Assembly (NCBI GenBank): GCA_950022655.1
Contig: OX465591.1
Location: 49,280,478-49,344,477, forward strand
DNA: 64,000 nucleotides
Direction of reading: 5' to 3'
Origin: Alentia gelatinosa
Lineage: Eukaryota > Annelida > Polychaeta > Phyllodocida > Polynoidae
Shown here piece after piece: positions 43,195-52,969 of the stretch (the stretch's first letter is position 1; each line of letters starts with the position of its first letter). The notes beneath the pieces were generated by a model. That model was not told where the DNA came from, made no database searches, and saw nothing but the letters and a program-made list of their open reading frames with translations. Position numbers and translations under genes: made by a program.

Positions 43195-43615
43195 TATTAC
43201 CCATATAGCGTGCAGCTGTGTATGTATTTGTATGATGTATGTTTCTATATGTGTATTATTCATGTATATTGTTGTGCTAGATGTATGTCTGTATATGTGT
43301 ATTATTCATGCATATGGTGGTGCTAGATGTATTTAAGTACATGTGTATTATCCATGTATATGGTGCAGCTAGTTTACATCCGTATTCTACAGTCTGTAGG
43401 TTATATACATGTGCATTATACATGTACATGTATATATGGTATTTACATGTATAACGTCCACTTATTCCTATATACATGTTATATACATGTATATAGGAAT
43501 GCGGGGTGTCCGTTAGGGGGCTATTTACATGTGTAACGTCCATTCATTCCTATATACATGATATATACATGTATATATTGTGGAGGTATCTGTACATGTA
43601 CACGTGTATTACTTC
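43195..43615. repeat. ~65-bp degenerate repeat, ATGTATAT-rich
   Basis: ATGTGTATTATTCATGTATA then TGGTGGTGCTAGATGTAT repeats three times, followed by ACATGTATAT-rich words and two copies of a GTGTAACGTCCATTCATTCC-type unit. Many short dyads. Confidence 0.75.
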
Positions 43616-43709
43616 CTATATCCGTATTTGTACTTACATCCGGTATTATCGCCCTCACACCTGCTGGTCCCCGGGACGCCGGTAATCAGCGCGCCTGACG
43701 ACGACTCGT

Positions 43710-43724
43710 ACTTCCGCCGGAAGT
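43710..43724. promoter_or_regulatory. Perfect ETS-type dyad
   Basis: ACTTCCGCCGGAAGT is a 15-base palindrome around one C and offers a CCGGAAGT ETS site on both strands, 10 bases before ATGG at 43734. Confidence 0.5.
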
Positions 43725-43733
43725 GCCCTCTCC

Positions 43734-43983
43734 ATGGTGAGCGGGACGCGCGGGGGACGCGGGACGCGGCTGGGCGTTCTACGCGCGTCTCTCCGACCCC
43801 GGGACCGTATCAGCGTCCCTCCTGCGTCCCTCCTGCGTCCGAGCGGCGTCCGTGCAGCGTCCGTGCGCTGGTGGTTCGCCGGTCGTCGTGTAGTACTGAT
43901 AGTAGTGGTGGTGGTGGTAGTAGTAGTAGAGTGCACGGCGTGTTGGGGTTGGGTTGCGGTGTCGTGCGATCTCCGGGGTTGCG
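43734..43983 (+). CDS. Candidate first exon in the CpG island (doubtful)
   Basis: The frame from ATG 43734 (MVSGTRGGRGTRLGVLRA...) runs through a Val-rich (GTG)n stretch to GCG|GTAAGTCAG, a strong donor at 43984. ATG|GTGAGC at 43737 is itself a donor-like site, so the coding start could be a one-codon exon end. The residues are driven by GC-rich composition and no family is recognised. Confidence 0.15.
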
Positions 43984-44774
43984 GTAAGTCAGTCAGCTGC
44001 CGATCTCTGGGTGTGTGTGTCTTACCTCCGTACGTCCCCGGTGTGTATACACGTACGTCCCCGTCACGGCGGATCGTCCTGCTCCTCTCCCGGGGCCGAG
44101 TTGACCGCGGGCCGAGTTGACTAGGGGCCGGATTGACTGGGGGTCAGTGGGTGTGACCAGCTCGCCGTGCGGGTGTGTACGGTGCGCCCGCTCAGCGCTC
44201 TCCCGGTCCTCTTAGCGCCGCTGTAGTTACTGTTGTTGTTGTCGGCGGGTGCGATGCGCTCACTGGAGGTGGCGGCGTGCGGACGGGCGGACGGACGGAG
44301 GGACTCTCCCGTGACGGCCGTGACAACCCGTGACTCCTTCCCCTCCTCCTGCGGCTGCTCCCGGCACTGGTCCGCGCCGTGATGTAGCGGCCAGGCGTCG
44401 TCACGCCCGGAGACCGCCTCGCCGTGCGCTATCCTCTCGGGCCGCCCACCTCCCCGCGCCGCCCGATCCCCCGCCCGCCCCCCGCCCCCGCCCCCTGCCC
44501 CCCGCCGCCCTGAACCCGAAAACCTCAGGTCACCCTCCAGCACTGGGTCAGGTCAGGTCAGCGTGACCTACTTCTGGCTATGTAAGTAGGTCACGGGACA
44601 GGCGCAGTGGGAGGGAGTGGTAAACATGTTTGTTGGTCGCGGTCGTGGTGGAGGTGGTCGAGGTGGAGGTGGAGGTTGGTGAGGCAGTGTGTCAGAGTGT
44701 GGGTGTGTGTTTTATGGGTTGTGGCTACTCGGGAAAAGGCACTGCAGGTCAGGAGTGTGCAGCGACGGGGGAGG

Positions 44775-45395
44775 CGGGCGGGCGGGGGGGGGGGGATAGA
44801 TATAGTACTACCAGGAGGAGAGAGAGGGGGAGGGGGCGGGGGGGGAAGATATAGTACTACCAGGAGGAGAGAGAGGGGAGGGGGGCGGGCGGGGGTGGGG
44901 GGAAGGGCGGGGGATAGATATAGTACTACCAGGAGGAGAGAGAGGGGGCGGGCGGGGGGCGGGCGGGGGGTGGCGGGAAGGGCGGGCGGGGAGGGGGATA
45001 GATATAGTACTACCAGGAGGAGAGAGAGGGGGACGGGGTGGGGGGATAGATATAGTACTACCGGGAGAAGGGGGAGGGGGAGGGGGCGGGGCATGGGAGG
45101 GGGAGGGATGTTAGAGGTGGATAGGTATAGTACTACCAGGAGGAGGGGGAGGGACGAGGGGGCGGGAGAGGGGTGGGGAGGAGGGGGGTAGATATAGTAC
45201 TACCAGGAGGAGGGGGAGGGACGAGGGGGCGGGAGAGGGGTGGGGAGGAGGGGGATATATATTGTACTACTATGAGGAGGAAAGAGGGGGAGGGGAGGGG
45301 GAGGATGGGCAGGGGAGGGGAGGGGCAGGGGCGGAGGAGGGGGAGGTGGATAGATATAGTACTACTATGAGGAGGACAATGGGGGAGGGGAGGGG
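44775..45395. repeat. Purine-rich minisatellite anchored by GATATAGTACTACCAGGAGG
   Basis: About ten units start GATAGATATAGTACTACCAG then GAGGAGAGAGAG and a variable G-tract. Spacing varies from about 57 to 95 bp because the G-tracts expand. AGTACT is constant. Open frames on both strands (up to 194 codons) are low complexity. Confidence 0.9.
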
Positions 45396-45592
45396 AGGGG
45401 AGGGGGAGGAGAGGAGGAGAGGGGAGGGCGGGGGGAGGACGGAGGAGGGAGGACGGAGGAGGAGAGGGGAGGGGGAGGGAGGAGGGAGGAGGAGAGGGAA
45501 GGGGGAGGGAGGAGAGAGGAGGAGAGGGGAGGGCGGGGGAGGGGAGGGAGGAGAGAGGAGGAGAGGGGAGGGGGAGGCTGCGGCTGAGTTGT
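45396..45592. repeat. Homopurine GGAGAGGGGAGGGGGAGGn tract
   Basis: Almost uninterrupted purines for about 190 bases, with strong triplex/G-quadruplex and R-loop potential. Not coding. Confidence 0.9.
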
Positions 45593-45594
45593 TT

Positions 45595-45890
45595 ACTAGG
45601 TGACACAGCCTTGTAACAAGCCGAGTTGACCTTTCCAATAAGAGTACTTATAAGCCCTGTCTTTCTTTTTGTAAACAGGAGATCTTTTCTTGTACTGGTT
45701 TATACGCATGTGCACAATGTTCTTGTTCGACAGATTCAAAGAGAACTTGCGACTCCAGAGGGACTTCAGTCGGCGACTAGAGCCCCAGATCTCTAGGAAT
45801 CTGCAACTCGGAGCAAGACTGCCCCGTGAGAAAGCAAACCTGCGATTTATTTTATAGTAGGTTCGGTTAGAAATAGGATACATCCATAGG
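45595..45890. other. Unique spacer, nothing recognised
   Basis: A 134-codon minus-strand frame spans this and the adjacent Helentron minisatellite. No domain is recognised. Confidence 0.4.
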
Positions 45891-45967
45891 ATACAGGGAC
45901 TGGAGCCAGTCCCTGTATCCCAGCGAGGAGGGTAGCCATAGGATGCAGGGACTGGAGCCAGTCTAAG
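45891..45967 (-). mobile_element. Helentron-like minisatellite remnant, minus strand (copy H7)
   Basis: GGGACTGGAGCCAGTCCCTG TATCCCAGCGAGGAGGGTAG is the inverse of the H1 unit, about 1.5 copies, no tail. Confidence 0.65.
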
Positions 45968-46189
45968 CATCAGCCAATGCTCGCACAAAGTGTTGCCCAC
46001 ATCGGCCTGCCATGGTTACCGACTTCTAGTCTCTCTGTGTGTCGACTACTGCCTATGTCTGTGAGTAGTCTTATTGCTATCAATTGATTTCCCATATATA
46101 TATATAAGTATTTAAATTACATAATATGAAGGCCCCACGTTATTTACTTCAATATTTGGTCAATATGTATGTTTATTCCTTATAGGGAG

Positions 46190-46390
46190 TTTTTAAAACG
46201 TCTCTGAACGCACGAACCTGTGGCATCTGCCATTTTTTTTATTTCCCACCCGGATGAGCCTTTCCGGCCTCTCAACCAATCAGAATGTTTCAAATCTTCA
46301 AAGCATGCAGTACAGGGGTCAAAGCACACAATATGTGGGTTCAAAGCATTCAATTCGTAGTTCAAAACACGCAATATGTATATGGTACAA
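46190..46390. mobile_element. Dispersed repeat R2, copy 1, with diverged ~21-bp units
   Basis: GCATCTGCCATTTTTT, CGGCCTCTCAACCAATCAGA then TCAAAGCACACAATATG units. The same order (GCATCCGCCATTTTTA, CGGCCTCTCGGCCAATCAAT, repeats) is at 47.6-47.9 kb. Confidence 0.55.
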
Positions 46391-46519
46391 AGAATAAGTA
46401 TTATCGTATTGGCGTCATTACTATGTTTTTTAATTATTATGTACCTTAGATTGGTTATAATCCGCTGAAACTGACCGTAACTTAAAGACAAATGCGGGTA
46501 GGTATCGAAACGCCCCCTG

Positions 46520-46760
46520 GTTTAACACTGGTGCTGCCATCTGGGGCCATGAAAATATAGCAGTTTCCCATAGACACCAATAGATAAGCTCCTAGAGGAT
46601 GGTTGTGGCCCATTAGATTGTAGGTCAACTCTTGACTGAAGAGCGGTCCCAAGGCGCGAGAAAATATCATGTAAGGAGGTCAGGGTGAAGGTCGGGGTTT
46701 GCTGCGAATGCAGTCATTGGCTACTCGGTCTACTTTATTCCTTATATGGAATTAGTGTAA
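46520..46760 (-). mobile_element. Dispersed repeat R1, minus-strand copy
   Basis: The inverse of 46590-46760 matches 62245-62400 (CATATAAGGAATA, CCAATGACTGCATTC, ACCTTCACCCTGACCTCCTT, GCGCCTTGGGAC, GGGCCACAACCA). Family type is unknown. Confidence 0.6.
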
Positions 46761-47095
46761 TGGGACAACTCCATGGTGTTTACCTTCTTCAGCTGGCCTT
46801 CCCATAGAAACTAGCATGGTGACATAGTATTTTTTTAGCATTTCTCATTTGTACATGTTCCCAACTATCATAATCCAGAATTATTTGAAGATCACAAAAG
46901 AACATCCGTGTCATTTAGCAACAAAGTAAAAATGTTGCATTTTCCCATAGACACCAGTAGTTAAGCACTTACATTTTCAGATGGCCTTCCCATAGAAGTT
47001 AGCATGGTGACATGCCATTTCTTTGCATTTTCTATTTACTGATATATAGAACTTATATTATCCTGAGTTATTTTCAAATCTCAATAGAATTCAGA
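46520..47095. repeat. Three diverged ~190-200 bp repeats with GGCCTTCCCATAGAA
   Basis: TTTCCCATAGACACCAATAG (46565) and TTTCCCATAGACACCAGTAG (46939), plus CTGGCCTTCCCATAGAAACT (46792) and ATGGCCTTCCCATAGAAGTT (46981) followed by AGCATGGTGACAT, mark degenerate tandem copies. Confidence 0.6.
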
Positions 47096-47282
47096 AATCA
47101 CCCAACTACCAGATAGGGATTCCCCGTTAATGACGTCACGCTATTTAGTTGACATCTGTGAGTCCCCCGCTCAGCGAGTGTCCATGTCGATATTGATCGA
47201 ATATGCGTATCTAAGCTATTTAAACGGTATCTCGGGAATCTCACACGTTAGGTACCTCGAAATTTACTAAATATGCACAGTC

Positions 47283-47566
47283 AGGCTCGGCGTCTACCTA
47301 CTACGATATGGCTCCGATATGGTCTACGATGCACCTCTCGACAAAAAATTAAAATCGCGTCGGAAGGTCACCTAATATCGGGGCAGTTGACCACGTTTCT
47401 GCGATTAGACACCGATAAAAACAACATACAATGCGTGGTAGATTGGCTTGTCTAGACATATGTCTTCGATTTTGCACCTTCCCCATATGGCACCGATTTT
47501 GACATTTTGTATCGGTGCCATATCGGGAGGTCTACGATGCTATCGTAGTAGGTGGACGCCGGGCCT
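47283..47566. mobile_element. 284-bp MITE with ~26-bp TIRs
   Basis: AGGCTCGGCGTCTACCTACT at the left and the inverse of AGGCCCGGCGTCCACCTACT at the right. Subterminal ACGATATGGC/CCGATATGG words are also inverted on the right. It shares GGCTCCGATATGG and CTACGA words with the element at 23.67 kb. No ORF and no clear target duplication. Confidence 0.7.
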
Positions 47567-47599
47567 AACTCGTTCCGTGGCATCTTCTACACGCCTCGA

Positions 47600-47905
47600 A
47601 ACACGCAAAGTGAGCGCATCCGCCATTTTTAAATCTTCCACCTAGACCTGTGTTGTCGGCCTCTCGGCCAATCAATATGCGCTATTTTCTAAAGCTCGCA
47701 ATATGACGGTCAAAACACACAATATGAAGCTCAAAGCATGCAATATGACGGTCAAAACACACAATATGAAGCTCAAAGCATGCAATATGACGGTCAAAGC
47801 ACGCAATATGACTGTCAAAGCACGCAATATGACGGTCAAAGCATGCAATATGACGCTCTAAGCACGCAATATGATGGTCAAAGCATGCAATATGTAAGTC
47901 AGTAC
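47600..47905. mobile_element. Dispersed repeat R2, copy 2, with a fresh 21-bp array
   Basis: GCATCCGCCATTTTTA and CGGCCTCTCGGCCAATCAAT lead into about ten units of CGCAATATGACGGTCAAAGCA. In copy 1 at 46.3 kb there are only a few diverged units. Open frames of both strands have a 7-residue period. Confidence 0.75.
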
Positions 47906-47964
47906 AATATGTCACGAGTTATTATACCCTGAGCAGCGGTACGTATTTACACTGAGTTTATATA

Positions 47965-48250
47965 ATATTATCTCACCCCAGATATTTTTTCCCCATAGAC
48001 TTAACATTGGAAACTCGTATCCAACGCCCATTAGATATATAGGAAAAATATCCAATGGGGGATAATGTCACAAATGTTAGCCCATTAGTCAATATTAAGG
48101 GTGAGATAAATTCAGAAACCCATTCAAATTTAGGGTCAGAGCTCGATCCCATCTCATTTGAATCACATAGTAATTCACGCGGCTTCGCCTTGTGAATTAC
48201 TACGTGATTCAAACTCGATGGGATACGAGCTCAGACCCTAAACTTTCATG
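47965..48250 (-). mobile_element. Fold-back family P1, copy C
   Basis: The hairpin at 48120-48245 (AACCCATTCAAATTTAGGGT and CAGAGCTCGATCCCATCTCA against their inverse) is capped by CACGCGGCTTCGCCTTGTG, with GCGAAGC on the minus strand. The tail with ATTAGATAT...ATATCCAAT hairpin and GACTTAACATTGGAAACTCG lies at 47990-48060. It is the best-preserved copy. Confidence 0.78.
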
Positions 48251-48499
48251 GGTTTCCTCTATAATACACAAATCAGTGCACTCCCAGCAGTGGAGAGTAC
48301 TTACACTGACTTGGGGCGGTTGTATATAATAATAACGTGATAAATACACGTGACTACGCACATGGTGATGGTGGTGAGGGTGTGACAGTCACACTTGAGG
48401 GCCACCATCTATTCGCCCCGTGTCAACACGGTCTTCTCACAGCGCTGCGTGGTGGGTGTGAGGGGAGTGGTCAGGGGGCGGCGGTCAAGTGATCGGCAC

Positions 48500-48720
48500 A
48501 CTCCGTCACAGAACACTCCGCCCAGAACCCAGGTTTAGCGGATCTCACCTTTACACCCACTACACACTACACCCACATACACCCACACACCACACCTACA
48601 CCACACACCTCACACACCACACACTCTGTCACAGAACAGACACACCATGGGTTTCTCCAGAACCCAGGTTTAGCAGGTCTCACCTTTACACCCACTACAC
48701 ACCACACCTACACACACCTC
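48500..48720. repeat. ~140-bp duplication with CCAGAACCCAGGTTTAGC
   Basis: ACAGAACACTCCGCCCAGAACC and the later CAGAACAGACACACC...TCCAGAACCCAGGTTTAGC share GTCTCACCTTTACACCCACT. CCCAGAACCCAGCC returns at 49188, so the CA-rich tract is embedded in this repeat. Confidence 0.65.
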
Positions 48721-49190
48721 ACACACCACACACACACCTCACACCCCTATACCCACTACACACCACACCTACACACACCTCACACCACACACCTCACACA
48801 CCACACACCTACACACCACACACCACACACACACACCACACACACACACACACCTCACACACCACACACACCACCACACACCTACACCACACACCTCACA
48901 CACCACACACCTCACACACCACACACCTACACCACATACCACACACACACACCACACACCTATACCACACACCTCACACAACACACACCTCACACACCAC
49001 ACACACCTACACACACCACACACACCACACACCACACACACCACACACCTACACCACACATCACACACTCTGTCCCACAACACACACACACCACACACAC
49101 CACACACACCACACACACCACTCAACACACACCACACACACCTACACACCACACACACCACACACCACACACCACACACACCACACACCC
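48555..49190. repeat. CA-rich satellite (ACACACCACACACCTCAC)n
   Basis: About 630 bases of ACACACC, ACACCT and CTCAC words with virtually no G on the plus strand. Frames on both strands are read-through. Confidence 0.95.
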
Positions 49191-49199
49191 CAGAACCCA

Positions 49200-49890
49200 G
49201 CCTGGTCACTCACATTTTTTCGATACCTAACTTTGTTAGTTGTGCACACGCAAAAGATTGTACACGGATAATTATACTACGAAACGACTAAAAGAAGAAT
49301 CGAAAAAAAAAATTTGCTGCCCTCTGACGGCCAACCGATTCTCTATTTGACAAAATCTCAGACAAGTCAAAAACCTGACAACTCTTCAGAGGGAGTCTGA
49401 CTTGGTGCGGCCAGCCACCAACCAGCCACCATCTCGTCCATAACTCGGAGACATACAGAGCAGGCCGGGGTGCCACCTCGTGAGTAGAAGCGGCACTATA
49501 ATCTGGAGCTGGTGACGGGCGTTCACAACCATTCAGGCAGGAGCACCAGCGTAAAGTCGGCCATTTTGAAACTGCCTGCAATTGTAGTTTTTCCGTCGAG
49601 CGCGACCTAGCGGTGGAAGGACGTCGCTCAGTTAACCTCGCCTTTATGTCATTTCAATGCTTTCACACCTAGAGTGTGAACTGTGGGTGTGGGCGCAGGG
49701 CTGTTGTTTGTCACAAGATAGGACTGTTGGGGCAGACTAGAGCATTGTAACAACGAGTCTCCGCTGTCGAAACTTAGGAGTTGATGATTGGTTCGTTTTT
49801 CAAGAGAGGGAGATAAGCCTATAGTGGCCAGGGTTATTGTTATGAAATAGTCTCCATAGACATGGCCTTTACATTACAGTCCCTACAGTG
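49200..49890. other. Unique spacer with a small possible start on the minus strand
   Basis: A 97-codon minus-strand frame (49288-49581) is mostly an A-run-derived Phe tail at its end. On the minus strand AAAATGGCCGAC near 49567 has good start context but only 13 codons follow. No family is recognised. Confidence 0.25.
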
Positions 49891-49894
49891 GTAT

Positions 49895-50215
49895 CTGGCG
49901 TGCAGGGTGTCTCCCTTAGTAGGGTGTCCCACTTAGCAGCTTGTCCCCACAGTTAGGTGTCTCCTATAGCAGGATGTTCCCAAATAGTGGTATCTACCTA
50001 GTTGAGTGTCCCCTAATTGGGGTGTTCCCTTAAGGGTGTTCCCTTATTAGGGTGTCCCTTAGTAGTGTGCCTATAGTGGATGTTCCCTTAGTGGAGGTGT
50101 CCCTTTAGTTGGGTGTCTCCCCAAGTAGGGTATCCCCTTATTAGGGTGTCCCTTTAGTGGGATATTCAAACTATGGGGTGTCCCCTAAATAGTGTCCCCC
50201 TAAGTGGGGTACAGG
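49895..50215. repeat. Degenerate ~17-18 bp repeat related to the 32.3-kb array
   Basis: TGTCCCTTAGTAGGG-type words recur about 16 times with heavy divergence. It appears to be an older member of the (CAGGGTGTCCCCCATAG)n family. Confidence 0.7.
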
Positions 50216-50304
50216 TACATTTCAGGTATCAGGAACTATCGTAAAACTGGATGAGTTTTAATCTTGGCCACCGTAAACCACGACTGGAGTTTGGCGTATT
50301 ATTA

Positions 50305-50400
50305 AAACTCCGTATGCCAGTCAGCGTGGCATACGGAAACTCAATGTTAAGCCTATGGGATTTTATATTAGGGGCCGGATAAAAAGTGTAGATTGAAGCT
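50305..50400 (+). mobile_element. P1-related fragment with a perfect 11-bp hairpin
   Basis: TCCGTATGCCA at 50309-50319 and its exact inverse at 50327-50337 flank GTCAGCG, followed by ATGTTAAGCCTATGGGATTT and GGGGCCGGATAAA, which resemble the P1 end. Confidence 0.45.
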
Positions 50401-50799
50401 ATGTACAGGTGGACTCATGTTGGGTAACTGTGACCATCCATATTGTAGTACACATATTCTCGTATCATCATCATCATCAGGTACTATCTGTTAAAAGTCC
50501 CGGGTTCACATTTACGTCTTACCCGCTGTAAGACACTCGTGTCATCAATCACTCAACTGAGTCCTGACACCAGAAGAAGTAGTTATCGCTTTCCTTTCTT
50601 CACGAGTAGAGAACTTGAAATGAAAAGAGCCGTGTGGATTGATCGCTTTATGGAATGGATCAAAGTCTGCCACGTACTTGACTGATAGCCGGGTGAAAAT
50701 AGAAAATAGGGATGTTCAGTTTGTGCCAGTTTCTCACAGGCCTCTCTGGAAGGTCATCACAGACCTTGAATGTATGTCAGGGTCTTAGTGTGTGATATG

Positions 50800-52010
50800 A
50801 AACAGGGATTCACATGTACCTCACAGGGTGTGTGTCTGAGACAAATCCTGCTGAGATTCATGTACCTCACAGGGTGTGTCTGAAACAAATCCTGATGAGA
50901 TTCATGTGACTCACAGGGTGTTTGTCTGAGACCTGCTGAAATTCTGTACTCGAACACAATTTATTCATCTAAATTGTAGGGTTCCATTTCCCTGAGACAT
51001 GTTTTTCCCCTGCAATTGTTGAGCAGAATCTCATGAAACTTTGAACCTTGTGAGGTACATGAATCCAACCGTTTGAATTCCACTGAACAAGGAACAGAAT
51101 CTCATGAAACTTTGAACCTTGTGAGGTACATGAATCCCACCGTTTGAATTCCACTGGACAAGGAACAGAATCTCATTAGATTTTTAACCCTGTGAGGTAC
51201 ATGAATCCCACCGTTTGAATTCCACTTAACAAGGAACATAATCGCATGAGATTTTGAACCCTGTGAGGTACACCAATCTAACCGTGTGAATTTCACTTTC
51301 CAAGGAACATAATCGCATGAGATTTTGAACCCTGTGAGGTACGCCAATCTCACCATGTGAATTCCACTTTCCAAGGAACATAATCGCATGAGATTTTGAA
51401 CCCTGTGAGGTACACCAATCTCACAGTGTGAATTCCACTTTCCAAGGAACATAATCTCATGAGATGTTTAACCCTGTGAGGTACACCAATCCCATCGTGT
51501 GAATTCCACTTTCCAAGGAACAGAATCTGATGAGATGTTGAACCCTGTGAGGTACATCAATCCCACCGTGTGAATTCCACTTTCCAAGGAACAGAATCTC
51601 ATGAGATGTTGAACCCTGTGAGGTACACCAATCCCACCGTGTGAATTCCACTTAACAAGGAACATAATCTTATGAGATGTTGTACCCTGTGAGGTACACC
51701 AATCTCACCGTGTGAATTCCACATTCCAAGGAACAGAATCTCATGAGATTTTGTACCGTGTGAGGTACATTAATCTCACCGTGTGAATTCTACTTAAAAA
51801 GGAACATAATCTCATGAGATGTTTAACCCTGTGAGATACACCAATCTCACCGTGTGAATTCCACTTTCCAAGGAACATAATCTCATGAGATTTTGAACAC
51901 TGTGAAGTACACGAATCTCACCGTGTGAATTCCACTTTCCAAGGAACAGAATCTGATGAGATGTTGAACCCTATGAGGTACATCAATCTCCCCGTGTGAA
52001 CTCGACCTTG
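50800..52010. repeat. 71-bp minisatellite within an inverted-end element
   Basis: AAGGAACAGAATCTCATGAG, ATTTTGAACCCTGTGAGGTA and CACCAATCTCACCGTGTGAA recur exactly every 71 bp (51089, 51160, 51231, 51302, 51373, 51444 and on), about 14 copies. The preceding 50800-51030 segment matches 39.99-40.13 kb, where the unit is present once. Minus frames are read-through. Confidence 0.92.
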
Positions 52011-52014
52011 AGAC

Positions 52015-52600
52015 GTACTAAACCTCAGGGACTGTACTCAGCGGGGATTGATCCAACCTCACGCCAATAAGCAGTGAGTGCACCACGCAAAGACCTGTCC
52101 TGAACTCGCCGACCTGTCTTAAACCTGATAAATCCTCTACAAATGTCATAAATAGTAGACGAAAACTCCATTTACCTTTCAGTTTTCCTTAAAATCCGCA
52201 CCCGTTCCCATCAGGCCTCCGGTGGAATCAGGGCTAGGCGGGGATCGACCTATGACAGGCCTAACTGGACGCCTAAAGGACAGAACCCATATTTGAGTTA
52301 TCTCCCCCTCCCCCAAAGAACGTTTAGCAGCAAGCTGATAGCAGAACCCGGTTTGCGGCCGTGACTTTTTGTCCCTTATTTATCGTGTCGTGTGCGGCTC
52401 CCGCAAACACTGCTATCTGGGTCAATTAGGTGTCACGTGGTGCAGGGCCAGTTTTGTGTTGATATCTTATCACTGTGAGGCATTGTCTTCAGTTCACTTT
52501 TATCACTTTTTCCCAACTCCCTAAACACAAGATTTGACTATCTCAGCCCCCCCCCCCCCCTCCCACCCTCCCTACTTCTATGATATATAGATGTATACAA
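52015..52600. other. Unique spacer, nothing recognised
   Basis: A C-run lies at about 52547-52560. No gene is seen. Confidence 0.4.
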
Positions 52601-52619
52601 GATAAAATATATAATTTAT

Positions 52620-52940
52620 CATATACCCATGACTTGTTTACTGTAAGTACGCACCTTTTCACCATATGACGTAAAACTTCCATATGGAACGGCTAAATAC
52701 GGAACACTGTACCATACTGTCAACTAAAACATTAGTTATTAAGCCAAATTAAGTTAATCATATAAATAATAAAATAGCGGTTTATATAATAAATATAGAA
52801 CATTCTACCATGCTTGTACAAGCTACAGAACTCCCTGGTCGTTTACGGTCTGTACGGAACGCGCCGTGAACGCCTCGTTCCGTGTGAATTATAAATTACC
52901 ATCTCGTTTTGTAACTTGTACAGCATTGTCAGGTGTCTGT
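52620..52940 (+). mobile_element. Fold-back family P2, second full-length copy
   Basis: Collinear with 29515-29875: TATACCCATGACTTGTTTAC, GTAAATACGG-type words, TATATAATAAATATAGAACA, then a hairpin at 52796-52934 (CATTCTACCATGCTTGTACA against its inverse). Stem substitutions differ from copy 1. Confidence 0.72.
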
Positions 52941-52969
52941 TTACTGGGACAGTCTATTTTCGGGGGTGG

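Larger units (their letters stand above)
43655..44565. promoter_or_regulatory. CpG-island-like segment, possible promoter
   Basis: About 900 bp of non-repetitive, GC-rich sequence dense in CpG, unlike its AT-rich left flank. It contains the ETS dyad at 43710-43724, a GTG/GTA microsatellite at about 43893-43931 and consensus donors. Open frames on both strands here are composition-driven. It is the best promoter candidate in the window, though direction and gene are unknown. Confidence 0.45.

Noticed and set aside
48489..49271. 260-codon plus-strand His/Thr/Pro frame
   Set aside because: Read-through of the CA-rich satellite; low complexity on both strands.
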